A program made the position numbers and the translations under genes. Shown here one piece after another: positions 35,140 to 44,313 of a stretch of 64,000 nucleotides of DNA. The stretch spans positions 124,001 to 188,000 of the forward strand of contig NZ_CP088924.1 in NCBI RefSeq assembly GCF_021545845.1. Reading direction: 5' to 3'. This DNA is from Rhodanobacter thiooxydans (GTDB lineage Bacteria > Pseudomonadota > Gammaproteobacteria > Xanthomonadales > Rhodanobacteraceae). The stretch's first letter is position 1. Every line of letters begins with the position of its first letter. The notes under the pieces are model-generated. The model was not told the DNA's origin, made no database searches, and worked only from the letters and a program-made list of their open reading frames with translations.

Positions 35140-36141
35140 TCAGCGCCCCTCCTTGACCAGCACCGGACGCGACTCTCCGCCGACGTCCTCCACCGGCGCC
35201 CGAATGGCGACGTAAAGCTCGGTCGCCTCACCGGGCATGAGCCTGACGCGCGGCCACGCGGCGGCGGCGATCACGTCGTCACCGCGGCATCCAGCCTCCA
35301 CCACGTCCACGGGCACCGGCTGCAGGTTGGTTACGCGGGACACCACGACCAGCATGTTGAACCCGGTCATGAGCTGGCGAGCCTCGACCTTCAGACCCGG
35401 CATATCGCATCGCGCGCGTGCGACCGAATCGGCATCTGGCCGGCCGAACGAATAGCCGTCCGGTACCTTTCCGACCGCCAGCGTCCGAAAGAGATCCTTG
35501 ACGGTTTCGGTGAATGGCTGATCCGTCTCCCACCCGCGCGCTGTCGCCCGATCACCTGGGCGCGTGATCACCGCTTCCTCAGTGGCGTGTGGGTAATAGC
35601 CGGGCACCCGCAAATCCACGCTCACCGGCGGAATGTCCGCGGGCACCATGGAGACCACGACCGCGAAGGCCGGATCCGGTTTGTCATAGAGGATTACCGA
35701 CACAGGCTCAGTCGAGTCCGTCTTTACGTAAACCACCCCAGAAGGATCAACGCTGATATCAGCCGAACTGGAGGTGGTGATGGCGGGGGTCTTGAAGGGC
35801 ACCACCAGACGGTTGATCTGGGACCGTGAAATCCCGAACACGGTCGTCACGCCTGGCTTGACCGTGAGAGTCGGCGGTGGCGCGTGTACCGACGGCGAGT
35901 GCGACTGCGGGACGCTCCGCTGGACGGTTCTCGGTGCCGGACCGGTGAGACCCGCGACAGCCTGCTGCTCCTGGGCGGTGAGGTTCGGGCGCTGCGCCGG
36001 CGCATCCTGTGGCACCCCGACCGTCGTAGCCGGTGGGTTGAGCGGCTGAACGGGAAGGCCCGGCGTCACCTGGGCAGCTGCGATGGACGAAACGGCGATC
36101 GCGCCGACGGCCACGATAGTCTTGATGCAGGACATGGGCAT
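35140..36141 (-). CDS. traK: Transfer core protein TraK (VirB9/secretin-like)
   Basis: 333 residues. Signal peptide ending near SSIAAAQ, a proline-rich N-terminal region, then the TraK domain (VFGISRSQINRLVVPFKTPAI, VYVKTDSTEPVSVILYD, LVPADIPP-like MVPADIPPVSVDLRVPGYY) and a C-terminal beta domain (NMLVVVSRVTNLQPVPVDV). AGGAG seven bases before the ATG at 36141. TraK contacts TraB and TraV in the outer-membrane core. Longer than F TraK (242) because of the N-terminal linker. Confidence 0.92.
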   Translation of the reverse strand: MPMSCIKTIVAVGAIAVSSIAAAQVTPGLPVQPLNPPATTVGVPQDAPAQRPNLTAQEQQAVAGLTGPAPRTVQRSVPQSHSPSVHAPPPTLTVKPGVTTVFGISRSQINRLVVPFKTPAITTSSSADISVDPSGVVYVKTDSTEPVSVILYDKPDPAFAVVVSMVPADIPPVSVDLRVPGYYPHATEEAVITRPGDRATARGWETDQPFTETVKDLFRTLAVGKVPDGYSFGRPDADSVARARCDMPGLKVEARQLMTGFNMLVVVSRVTNLQPVPVDVVEAGCRGDDVIAAAAWPRVRLMPGEATELYVAIRAPVEDVGGESRPVLVKEGR

Positions 36142-36152
36142 CCTTGCTCTCC

Positions 36153-36767
36153 TCATTGTTTCTTGTCACGAGCGGCGAGTGCCGCGGCGCGCTTCTGGCG
36201 TTCCTCGAGCGGGCGCCACGGCCCCTCGTAGACGTCCAGGTTCGTCATCACGACGTGGTAGTTGCGAACGCGAATGCCGAACTCGAACGTCTGCACAAAG
36301 CGACGCTCGTTTTGTCGAAGGCCGCGGATCGTGTACTCGCCGGTCACGACAACGGTGTCGTCGGCCAGAGTGAACACATCCGTAGGGCTGAATTGGATCG
36401 TGACCTGCTCTTCCTTCACTTCCTTCGCCTGGGTGGCGATCAGCTGGCGCACGTGCGCGCTGATGGAGGTCGACAGGTTTCGAGCGAGCTTCTTGTCGAC
36501 GAAGTCGGCGGTCCGCGGCGTCACGTTGCCGAGCTGGTCGGCGAAGTACATCGCCCAGGACTCCTTCACGGCATCGCTGGCGTCGTCGACCATGACGGTG
36601 CCCTTCTCGGTCAGGCCCGGCGGGATCTCCACGATGATCGGGTCCTTATTCAGGACGAAGATGGAGAGGAGCAGCGTCGTCGCAGCGAGGAGGATCATCA
36701 CGAACCGACCAAAGCGGTTCTCCAGACGGGTTGCATCCCACGAGGCCAGGTACTTGGAGCGCTTCAT
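36153..36767 (-). CDS. traE: Transfer protein TraE (VirB5/TraE family)
   Basis: 204 residues. N-terminal transmembrane helix (FVMILLAATTLLLSIFVLN), then the TraE periplasmic domain including KESWAMYFADQLGNVTPRTADFVDKKLA and GLRQNERRFVQTFEFGIRVRNYHV. The ATG at 36767 overlaps the traL stop (ATGA), and the frame upstream of it is not supported. In the F system TraE is needed for pilus assembly. Length matches F TraE (188) closely. Confidence 0.94.
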   Translation of the reverse strand: MKRSKYLASWDATRLENRFGRFVMILLAATTLLLSIFVLNKDPIIVEIPPGLTEKGTVMVDDASDAVKESWAMYFADQLGNVTPRTADFVDKKLARNLSTSISAHVRQLIATQAKEVKEEQVTIQFSPTDVFTLADDTVVVTGEYTIRGLRQNERRFVQTFEFGIRVRNYHVVMTNLDVYEGPWRPLEERQKRAAALAARDKKQ

Positions 36768-37054
36768 GCGGGGAAGATCCTCCGCACAAATGGGTTGACC
36801 ACGGAGCGGACCTTGGCGCCCGTGGAGGCCATCCCGTACCACCAGAACATGTGTTTGATATAGCCGTCCGAACGCGACTCTTTGTACCGGTTGAAGTAGT
36901 AACTCAGAGCGATGCCAATGATGATCGAGAGCATCAGCATGTTGAGGAAGATGCCGAGACCGACGATCAGTAGAAACGGGATGGCCTGGTCGACCGTCCA
37001 CAGCAGAAAGCGCTGAGGTGCATCGACGTGGCGCGGAAGCGAAACACGTTCCAT
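36764..37054 (-). CDS. traL: Transfer protein TraL
   Basis: 96 residues. Two adjacent hydrophobic segments (AIPFLLIVGLGIFLNMLMLSIIIGIALSYYF) and the conserved GYIKHMFWWYGMAS. Starts MERVSLPRHVDAPQRFLLW, matching the TraL N-terminus. ATG at 37054; the longer open frame upstream crosses a terminator and is unlikely. First gene of the L-E-K-B-V-A core, overlapping traE by ATGA. It sits downstream of an intrinsic terminator, so a promoter or read-through is needed. Confidence 0.93.
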   Translation of the reverse strand: MERVSLPRHVDAPQRFLLWTVDQAIPFLLIVGLGIFLNMLMLSIIIGIALSYYFNRYKESRSDGYIKHMFWWYGMASTGAKVRSVVNPFVRRIFPA

Positions 37055-37160
37055 GGGGGAGGCTCCAAGCGTTGGAGCGCACAAGGTAGAGCGACACCCT
37101 TCATTCGGACCCTCGAAACAGAGCCTCCTGCACCCCTTGTTTCGGTCGAGGGCTTCACCC

Positions 37161-37192
37161 AAAAAAAAGCCGAATCCAGAAGGATTCGGCTT
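37161..37192 (-). terminator. Rho-independent terminator upstream of traL
   Basis: On the minus strand an 11-bp perfect stem (AAGCCGAATCC, loop TTCT, GGATTCGGCTT) is followed by a run of eight T. This is the best intrinsic terminator in the transfer region. It lies between the 137-aa gene and traL, so transcription starting upstream of the 137-aa gene would largely stop here unless antitermination or a second promoter serves traL. Confidence 0.92.
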
Positions 37193-37210
37193 GATCGGTC
37201 GGGTGAAGAC

Positions 37211-37624
37211 CTACACCGATGCGCGATCGGCGTGGGCAATCTCCCAGGCTTGCAGAGGCACCTCCTCTCGGAGGATCTCCGGCGGTAGGTCCACCGACAC
37301 CTCCTTGGCGGGCTGCGCCTTGGCGGGCTCGGGTTCCGGAGCAACCGGAAAGCCTTCCGGCATGCCCAGCTTCAGAAACAGCTCCTTGCTCGAGAGCGGG
37401 AACTCGGTCATGGCGAAACCATCGGCCATGCCCAGTTTGGCGAATAGCGCGCGGCTGGACATCGGCTCCCAGCCTTCCGCAATCACATCCAGGATGGCGG
37501 TATTGCTGGTTTCGGGCAGCGGGGGTGGTGCAGCCTTGGAGCGGCGGAACGTCCCCTTCTTGCTGACGTAGAGGCCGAGGACAGCGAAGCTGATAAGGGT
37601 GAACAGATCGGACATAGGAACCAT
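37211..37624 (-). CDS. Small membrane protein, head of the transfer operon
   Basis: 137 residues. One N-terminal transmembrane helix (DLFTLISFAVLGLYVSKKG), a basic segment, a PPPLP proline motif, then repeated LFAKLGMADGF / LFLKLGMPEGF segments, an internal duplication. ATG at 37624 has AGGAG seven bases upstream. It lies between a pair of palindromes (37662-37695) and a terminator, so it may be the only fully transcribed gene of its unit. It shares the helix, basic linker and PPPLP layout with the divergent 88-aa gene. Confidence 0.7.
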   Translation of the reverse strand: MVPMSDLFTLISFAVLGLYVSKKGTFRRSKAAPPPLPETSNTAILDVIAEGWEPMSSRALFAKLGMADGFAMTEFPLSSKELFLKLGMPEGFPVAPEPEPAKAQPAKEVSVDLPPEILREEVPLQAWEIAHADRASV

Positions 37625-37661
37625 GTCAACTCTCCTGACGAAGATGATGAAAATGGTTCTT

Positions 37662-37695
37662 CCGCCATTTGGCGGGAAGAACCGCCAAATGGCGC
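37662..37695. promoter_or_regulatory. Paired 14-bp palindromes, probable operator
   Basis: CCGCCATTTGGCGG at 37662-37675 and CCGCCAAATGGCGc at 37682-37695 are each palindromic and are reverse complements of each other, with centres 20 bp apart, two helical turns. They sit about 40 bp upstream of the 137-aa gene start in the divergent region that would carry the promoter of the transfer operon. Spacing suggests cooperative binding of two dimers, for example the FlhDC-type activator or a repressor. Confidence 0.65.
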
Positions 37696-37896
37696 GCACA
37701 AGGCAACGTGCGCTGATCGTGTGGCCTGTTTCGAGGAACAGGTGCGGCCGTTAAGTGGGCCTCGGCACTGAGCATCCCAAGGATGCGATACTGCAGGTCA
37801 GGCTACGGGGCTCCACTTCGCCTGTCAATTTGCAATCGACTTTTGGTTTCGCGATCTGCACGTACACTCCAAGCGTGCTTACAACACGGCCAAGCC

Positions 37897-38163
37897 ATGA
37901 ACATCTTCGACATCGCTACGGCACTGGGAGTCCTCGCCCTGGGGTACTTCGGCCTTCGGGCAATCCGGCGCGCCGTATTGCTGCGGAAGCATCGGGTTCC
38001 CGCGCTGCCGAAACGTGTGCTGCCCCCTCCCCTGCCCCAGGCCGCGCAGGCGACTCAGAATGCCAATAACGACGGTCTGGACCTCCTCGAGCTGGCGCGT
38101 ATTCGGCAGTATGAGGCGCTCGGCGTTTCCGAGCAGTTCCGTCGCCCCGGGCATTGGCGCTAA
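37897..38163 (+). CDS. Small membrane protein with PPPLP motif, divergent
   Basis: 88 residues. One N-terminal helix (IFDIATALGVLALGYFGLRAI), a strongly basic stretch (RRAVLLRKHRVP), PPPLP, then a short acidic and helical C-terminus (LDLLELARIRQYEALGVSEQF). Same layout as the 137-aa protein on the other strand. ATG at 37897. Convergent with traG, separated by a hairpin. Role unknown. Confidence 0.6.
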   Translation: MNIFDIATALGVLALGYFGLRAIRRAVLLRKHRVPALPKRVLPPPLPQAAQATQNANNDGLDLLELARIRQYEALGVSEQFRRPGHWR

Positions 38164-38190
38164 GTAGCGCATACCAGCGCGTAGACCCAA

Positions 38191-38228
38191 GGAGCCCCGG
38201 TTCGCCACTAGGACGAGCCGGGGCCTCC
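38191..38228. terminator. GC-rich hairpin between convergent genes
   Basis: GGAGCCCCGG pairs with CCGGGGCCTCC (one bulge) across a 17-base loop, between the stop of the 88-aa gene and the stop of traG. No clear T-run on either strand. Probably a bidirectional 3'-end structure. Confidence 0.5.
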
Positions 38229-38233
38229 ACGGG

Positions 38234-41200
38234 TCACATGGGATTGGTGAGACCGTTGGGGTTGAGGCCCGCACGCGAGACCGCCGGTCCCAGATCACCG
38301 ACACCGCCACCGATGTTCGCGTTGTTCGCCACACCTGCGTACTTCTGGAAGTAGAGCTTCTCGTTGTCAGACAGGCGACCGTACGCATCGTCGTACGCCT
38401 TCGCCATCGCCGGCGTGGCGCCGTGCTCGGAGTAGATGGTGTCAGCGACGGCCCGAGCTGTGATCAGATCGCTGCTCTGGTACGGACCATCGGATGCTTG
38501 CAGGGACGCCAGGCGCTCCTGGAAAGCTCCGTCGATTTGCGCGCCCCTCTCCGGGTCAGTGGCGGCAGCCAGCATGGTCGACTCGGTCGTCCCGTGGAAG
38601 GCCGTTAAGGATCCGCCGTATTCGGCCAGCTTGGTGAGTCCATAGGTCGCCGGGCCGCCGCCGCTGGCAGTCAGAACCGCGCCCATGTAGGCGGTGGAGC
38701 TCTCGTTGTACCCCTTCAAACCTTCCTCCACCTTCGATGCCGGTGCGCCACCTTCGGCCATGCGGGCGGCGGCAAGCGACGCGCCGATACTGAGCGGGGA
38801 ATTGTTCTTCACGGCCTGCGCGACGGCGTTATAGCCTGACTTGAGCGAGCGGGAGAACCCGCCAGTGTCGTTCTCAAGTGCTCGCTCTGTGTTGGCCTCC
38901 CGTACGACTCGGCCTGCGTCGCGCTGGTCCTGAAGGTGATCATCGTGGTACCCATCCACCTGCTTCGTCAGCTCAGATCCGGACGGGTTCGCGCGGAACT
39001 CATCCAGGGCCGCCTTGCTGCCGAGCAGCCCATCGGCGTCGCTCATGCCTGACCGCTGAGCGACGTCAGCCTGAGCGCCGCCTGTGTCGCCGGCGAGGAA
39101 CGGGGTCGCCCTACTGCGAATCTCGCCCTCGGTGACGCCCGAGCCCGGATTGGCGCGATTGACCGCGGCCGTAGCCTGGCCGGCTCTGACCCCACTGGCC
39201 AAGCCTTCGTTCGCGCGTGCGTCACCGGTCGCGGCGCTCATCACGCCACCGCCGAACGCACCGCCTGCGTATTGCAGCGACTGCATGAGCGCGAGCTGGC
39301 GAGCCCCTTCTGTGCCGGGCCTCAGGACGCCTTGATCGGGCAGGTCGGTGCCCTTCAATGCCAGCTGCGCCGCCTGGATCTTCCGCTCTTCCGCGTCGCT
39401 CGATCGCCACGGCGCGTTATCCACCATGTGCTGTGCATCGCGCATGGCGTCGGCACCCGCCAGCTCCTGTGCTTTGGCGATAACCTCGGCGCCGCGGTTG
39501 CTCTGCTTGATCCCGTGCGCGGCCTCCAAGCTGCCGAGCGACTGCCCCAAGGTAAACGACCCTCGGCTGGACACGGCCGTCTGGTAGGCCTCCTGCTTCT
39601 GCTCCATGTCGCTGCGCGCAGCCTGAAAGGCGGATGAGCCCATAACCGACTGGGTCGCCGTCGACCCATTGCTGGCCATCTGGTTGACCGAGTCGGTCGA
39701 GGCCTTGGCCAGTGTTGCGCTGAACGAACCTCCTCGACTGACTTCGTCCTTAACCGACTCAAGCAGCGAACGAGCGTCTTTCTCGGAGAAGCTCGAACTC
39801 CCGCTGGCACCGGCGCCCACGTTCAAACCCAACCCCTTGGCCGCAGAAAGACCTGCCTCGACACCACCGCTGGCAGAGACCGCCATCACCGCAGCCCAGG
39901 CAGCCTCTTGGTTTGCACCGATGGTCATGCCCTGGCCCTTGATGAAGTCGGCCGCCTCCTTCTGGCTCTGCGTGGCGGTGGAGGAGATAGCCGAGCCACC
40001 GGAGACGTTGACACCCTCGTTGTTGGCGATACCCGCCTGCAACGCCTTGCCGTTTTGCGCAGTCATCGTGCGCGACGCCGACTGTAGGGCGCTGCTAGTG
40101 GAGCTGACCGCAGCCTCGCTCACCTCGCTGCCGCTGAAGGTCGGCTGGATACCGCCGGCGCCAGTCACGTGGGTGCCGGCGGTCTGGCTGTGCGTCTGCA
40201 TCGACTTCATTTCCATCACCGGCGCCTCCTTGGCGACGTCGGGGGTGGTCAGCTTCTCGTTGCTGAACTCTGCGCCCTGCAGTCGGCCCGAGAGCGAAGT
40301 GGCAGCGACGGCGCCGCCGAAAATCAGCATCATGGTGATGGCCGGCGTAGCGGCAGCGATCGTCGAGCCGGTGGCAATCCAGTTCACGATCTGGTGCTGA
40401 AGGTTGGCTGCGCCAGCCAGGCTCGTCATCGATAGCGGTGTCGCACCGGGCGGCACCTGCGACATCGCCGCGACGGAATGCTCGACCATGGTCATCTGGA
40501 ACAGGTTCACCACGGCCAGCACCGGCTGCCACAGCGCCACCCAGATCGTCAGGATCATGTACTGACCCATCTTGCGGATGCCCCAGGGACCGAGGCCGAC
40601 CATCAGTGCCATGAACGGCGCCATGGCGTAGATCATCGATTCGAAGAACGCCGCCGTTGGACGCATGACCTGGCGGAACATGCTCTCATCCGCCCCCCAT
40701 TGCGTGGCGCGCTGTTCGGTGCCTTGGTTGATCATCACCTGGGACATGACGTCGAGGCCGGACGGGTCGCTGCCCTTGCGCAGGGCCATCGTCCAGATTG
40801 CGTTAACCGCAGACGCCGCCATGTAATCGGCCGCCTTGTCACCAGAGATCCCGATGTCGGCGAAGGCGTCCATCATCTGGGTGTCGGCGGGGACACCGGG
40901 CGCGAGACGCTTCATCCGCGGCGCGGCTGCGTTGGCAAACGAGGCAAACAGCGCATTGCCATGTGCGTCAGCCGCGAGGGCCGTCATCGCGCTGGCGCAG
41001 TCCTTGCCGCCGATCGTGCCGTCCGCGTTCTGCCACTTGGTGGTCACGTACATGTTGTTGTAGCCAATACCACCGCCGCTGGTACTGCCCATCTGAAAGG
41101 GATCAGATGCCTGGAAGGCACGCGGTAAATCGATGAGCCCATTGTCGGCACCGACCAGGGTGCAGTTGGCCACGTAGTCGGTGACATTGCGCTTGAATCG

Positions 41201-41740
41201 CGAGACGACATCGTTCGCGCCGGCGCCAGCAAACTCCGGCAGCTCCCAATTTCGCACGGCGTTGATCCATTCCAGGCTCCGCCCAAAGCCGCTCACGCCG
41301 TTCTCGTCCGTCGCCCCGCCGGGCAAGCCGTAGCCCTGGCTCATCTTCTCGGAGAGGGTGAGTCCAACCTTTGAAATGAGGCTGCCGGCGACAGCGAGGC
41401 CAAATGGTACGTTGTCCACCGCGTACGCAGCGTTCTGGACCGAGCCCGGCGCCCCACCCAGATCCTCGATTACCACGTTGGTCTTTGCCCCGAAGAAGAC
41501 GGCAAAAAGCATGAAGGACATCAGAAGCGATCCAATCTCGAGCTTCTGTCCATTTGCGACCAGGTGCTGGAAGGCGATCATCAGCAGCCCCAGCATCATG
41601 CCCAGCGCGCCGAGCGCCAGGAATAGTCCACTGTTGGACATCGCAGCGACGCCATCCAACACGCGCTTCATGAACAGGCCGTCGCCGACGGAGTAGATCG
41701 TCCAGGTGCCGCCGACATTGTGAAAGAGGGGAATGAGCAT
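38234..41740 (-). CDS. traG: Mating pair stabilisation protein TraG
   Basis: 1168 residues. N-terminal TraG_N region with several membrane helices (FLALGALGMMLGLLMIAFQHLV, SLLMSFMLFAVFF, ATPAITMMLIFGGAVAATSL) and a start MLIPLFHNVGGTWTIYSVGDG characteristic of the family. The long C-terminal half is soluble, Ala/Ser/Gly-rich and helical, as in F TraG, where the N-terminus helps pilus assembly and the C-terminus stabilises mating pairs and takes part in entry exclusion. It follows traH by eight bases on the same strand. Confidence 0.93.
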   Translation of the reverse strand: MLIPLFHNVGGTWTIYSVGDGLFMKRVLDGVAAMSNSGLFLALGALGMMLGLLMIAFQHLVANGQKLEIGSLLMSFMLFAVFFGAKTNVVIEDLGGAPGSVQNAAYAVDNVPFGLAVAGSLISKVGLTLSEKMSQGYGLPGGATDENGVSGFGRSLEWINAVRNWELPEFAGAGANDVVSRFKRNVTDYVANCTLVGADNGLIDLPRAFQASDPFQMGSTSGGGIGYNNMYVTTKWQNADGTIGGKDCASAMTALAADAHGNALFASFANAAAPRMKRLAPGVPADTQMMDAFADIGISGDKAADYMAASAVNAIWTMALRKGSDPSGLDVMSQVMINQGTEQRATQWGADESMFRQVMRPTAAFFESMIYAMAPFMALMVGLGPWGIRKMGQYMILTIWVALWQPVLAVVNLFQMTMVEHSVAAMSQVPPGATPLSMTSLAGAANLQHQIVNWIATGSTIAAATPAITMMLIFGGAVAATSLSGRLQGAEFSNEKLTTPDVAKEAPVMEMKSMQTHSQTAGTHVTGAGGIQPTFSGSEVSEAAVSSTSSALQSASRTMTAQNGKALQAGIANNEGVNVSGGSAISSTATQSQKEAADFIKGQGMTIGANQEAAWAAVMAVSASGGVEAGLSAAKGLGLNVGAGASGSSSFSEKDARSLLESVKDEVSRGGSFSATLAKASTDSVNQMASNGSTATQSVMGSSAFQAARSDMEQKQEAYQTAVSSRGSFTLGQSLGSLEAAHGIKQSNRGAEVIAKAQELAGADAMRDAQHMVDNAPWRSSDAEERKIQAAQLALKGTDLPDQGVLRPGTEGARQLALMQSLQYAGGAFGGGVMSAATGDARANEGLASGVRAGQATAAVNRANPGSGVTEGEIRSRATPFLAGDTGGAQADVAQRSGMSDADGLLGSKAALDEFRANPSGSELTKQVDGYHDDHLQDQRDAGRVVREANTERALENDTGGFSRSLKSGYNAVAQAVKNNSPLSIGASLAAARMAEGGAPASKVEEGLKGYNESSTAYMGAVLTASGGGPATYGLTKLAEYGGSLTAFHGTTESTMLAAATDPERGAQIDGAFQERLASLQASDGPYQSSDLITARAVADTIYSEHGATPAMAKAYDDAYGRLSDNEKLYFQKYAGVANNANIGGGVGDLGPAVSRAGLNPNGLTNPM

Positions 41741-41748
41741 GACTGTCC

Positions 41749-43227
41749 TTAGTTCAACGAGCCGATCGGGCGCTGAATCGGGTCGCGCTTCTCGACCACC
41801 GAGTTCAGGTTGACGAAGTAGTCGAAGACGGCGCTCCGACCCTGAGCCTTGCGGTAGTACTCGGACAGCTGATCCCGGTTACGGTCCATGGCCTCGCCGA
41901 TCAGCTTGCGTACCTCCGACGTGTCGGCACCGTCGCGGCGTGACAGGGCGGTCAGCGCGGCATCGATGTTCACAAACACGATGTTGCGGACCAGCTCGGC
42001 GGCAATGAGGTCGTCAAACTGCTGGACATAGAGCTTGGCCGCCGCCGGCGACTTCTTGGCGAGATTCACCGCCATCTGGCTGTATGCGCCGCCACCGGTC
42101 ATGAAGGCCTGCTCCATCGCGGTGGGCGCGCGATCGCCGCGAGCAATCGCGTCGATCATGCCGCCGCTGCTGTCGGCGCCCGTCCCGAGAAACACCTCGC
42201 GGATGCGCTGGCGCATGCCGACGAAATTCGGGTAGTCCTTGACCACGACCTCATTGCAGCCCTTCGGCTCATACGCGTTCTGGCCCGCGCAGGTCATCCG
42301 CTTCACGGCTCGATTGCCCTGTGACCCCTCGACCAGCTCTTCAAGCGTGAGCGTGGGCTGGAGCGTGCGCTGCACGAGGCGGCCATCCTGATCTTTCGTC
42401 TCGGTGCCGGTTTTGGATACGAGACAGTCAGGGCCGGAGCTCCCCGGCTGCTTGGGCATACACACGATGATCGTGCCCGTAAGGGACATGATGTCCTCAA
42501 GCAGTTCGTGGGAGGTGTCACCGAACCACAGCCCGGTGTTCTGGGCGGCCATGGACTGCCAGACGATGTTGCCGGACACGATCTGGTCGTAGATCTGCGG
42601 CGACTTCCTGAGCACGTCCAACAGCGGCGTTGAGCTGCCGCCCTGGTTCTTGGCCGCCTGTCGGTCGTCGGCCCAACCCATCGTGTCGCGGATGCCAGCG
42701 CCCGACTTGTCGATCGCGCTGGCGATCGAGTTGTCGCCCCCCGCCTGGATCAGTGCCTGGCCAACCTCGCAGCTGTTGATGTTGCTGGAGGTAAGGGAGT
42801 TCATGGTGTCCTGCATGGTCGCCATCATCTTTTCGCAGGAGGGGCACATGCTGGCCAGCGCCAGCTTGAAGGCGTAGCCGACAGCCGCCGACGCAATGGA
42901 CCGCAGCGCCTGAACCACCTGTTGCTTGGAGATGAAGCTGAAGCTGCCCATGAAGGCATCGATGCCTCCACACCCGACCGAGACGCTGGGCGCGTTCATC
43001 GACAGGAGCTGGACGTTCATCATCCGGTTCTTGGCAACGAAAGAGCCGCCGGTGATCACGCCGCGGCGAGCACCCATGACCACCTTGGGGTCAGTGGTGT
43101 TGGTCATCGAGTCGAAGATGTTCTTCGACTGCTTGGCTACGCCGATGTCCTGGGCCGCAACGGGCGGCAAGCTCCCTCCGGCGAACGTCAGGAGCGACAA
43201 GAGGAGGATCAGGTGAAGTCTGCGCAT
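41749..43227 (-). CDS. traH: Pilus assembly protein TraH
   Basis: 492 residues. Signal peptide, then the TraH signatures: CGGIDAFMGSFSFISKQQVVQ, LRSIASAAVGYAFKLALASM, CPSCEKMMATMQ, SSNINSCEVGQALI. A C-terminal coiled region follows. TraH is a periplasmic partner of TraF, TraU and TrbI in pilus extension. Three bases separate it from traF. Length close to F TraH (458). Confidence 0.95.
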   Translation of the reverse strand: MRRLHLILLLSLLTFAGGSLPPVAAQDIGVAKQSKNIFDSMTNTTDPKVVMGARRGVITGGSFVAKNRMMNVQLLSMNAPSVSVGCGGIDAFMGSFSFISKQQVVQALRSIASAAVGYAFKLALASMCPSCEKMMATMQDTMNSLTSSNINSCEVGQALIQAGGDNSIASAIDKSGAGIRDTMGWADDRQAAKNQGGSSTPLLDVLRKSPQIYDQIVSGNIVWQSMAAQNTGLWFGDTSHELLEDIMSLTGTIIVCMPKQPGSSGPDCLVSKTGTETKDQDGRLVQRTLQPTLTLEELVEGSQGNRAVKRMTCAGQNAYEPKGCNEVVVKDYPNFVGMRQRIREVFLGTGADSSGGMIDAIARGDRAPTAMEQAFMTGGGAYSQMAVNLAKKSPAAAKLYVQQFDDLIAAELVRNIVFVNIDAALTALSRRDGADTSEVRKLIGEAMDRNRDQLSEYYRKAQGRSAVFDYFVNLNSVVEKRDPIQRPIGSLN

Positions 43228-43230
43228 CGG

Positions 43231-44256
43231 TTATTCCTTGTCCGTCCACGGCGTTGAGTTGGTGGTGGCAGCCTCATTGATCGCCCGCAGGTCCCCGGCC
43301 GCCTCTGTGGCGCCGTGCGTCCCGGCAGCCCGTAGCGCCTCTAACACCTGGGCCGGATCATTGGGATCGGTGATCGTCGCCGGGTCGAACGTCGTCGTGA
43401 GAAAGCGCTGCGGCGTGCCGCGCATTGCGCTTTGGTAGTCGGCCTCGTCGATCCAGTTCTGCTCCCGCGCGATCTCCACGATGCGGCGCTGCAGGTCCGG
43501 CAGCGACCTCAAACCGACAGCGAGGCTGGCCACCTTCTGCGTGCCCGGATGGACCAGGAATATCGTGGGCGTGCTGGTGACGTTGAGGTAGGCCCCCTGC
43601 CCCGCATCCGGAACCCAATCTCCAAAGCTCCCATCCTGCATCGGCTGGTGATCGAGGCTGATTGGCAGGATCGATATGCCCGTGTCCCGCTGGAGGAAAC
43701 CGAGCAGCGGGTTCTCTCTGTGGCAGTACGGACAGTCGCTTCGGAAGAAGTACCAGAGAGACGTCTGGCTCGCGATCTTCTTCAAGACCGCCTGCATGCT
43801 GGCCTCGCGTTGGTCGCCCATTTCGCGCAACGCGAAGGTCGAGGTCGGGTTGCTGATCGTTTCGTCCAGTGATGGATTCGCTGTCATGGTGCGGATGTAG
43901 GCGTTCGCGAACACCTCCGACTTATCCATGGCGAGCTTCTGCACGTAGGCGTACAGCTCCATTTTCGCCTTGTCGGTCGGGTCGTCGATCGCCTCTTCGC
44001 GGATCCGGTCGATGTTCGCGGCGATCCAGGCAGCGGACCCCACCTTGGGTGGCTTCGGGGCGGCGGCGGAGGCCGAACCCGTCGGCTTCTTCGGAGGCGG
44101 CTTCGGCGGCTCAGGTTTCGGATCGTGGTAGAAAAACCACCCGCGCTCAGGCGGCGCGGAAGTGCTCGGCGCACTGCGTGGGGCATCCTGGGCTGATGCC
44201 GGGCTCAGGCCAGCAAGGGCCAGGAGAACCAAGAGGACAGTGGAATGTGCGCGCAT
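43231..44256 (-). CDS. traF: TraF, thioredoxin-fold pilus assembly protein
   Basis: 341 residues. Signal peptide, GWFFYHDPKPE, a Pro/Lys linker, a helical middle, then a thioredoxin fold with the active-site pair CPYC (Cys175-Cys178) in WYFFRSDCPYCHRENPLL, and VTSTPTIFLV with the cis-proline Thr-Pro. F TraF lacks this CxxC, so here disulfide catalysis is possible and could serve the Cys-rich TraN, TraU and TraH. First gene of the F-H-G block, 57 bases after the FlhC-like gene. Confidence 0.92.
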   Translation of the reverse strand: MRAHSTVLLVLLALAGLSPASAQDAPRSAPSTSAPPERGWFFYHDPKPEPPKPPPKKPTGSASAAAPKPPKVGSAAWIAANIDRIREEAIDDPTDKAKMELYAYVQKLAMDKSEVFANAYIRTMTANPSLDETISNPTSTFALREMGDQREASMQAVLKKIASQTSLWYFFRSDCPYCHRENPLLGFLQRDTGISILPISLDHQPMQDGSFGDWVPDAGQGAYLNVTSTPTIFLVHPGTQKVASLAVGLRSLPDLQRRIVEIAREQNWIDEADYQSAMRGTPQRFLTTTFDPATITDPNDPAQVLEALRAAGTHGATEAAGDLRAINEAATTNSTPWTDKE

Positions 44257-44313
44257 TCCCGCATGCTAGGGGGGCGCACGCGGGCACGAAGCGGGAAACG
44301 GGCCTGTCTGGAC

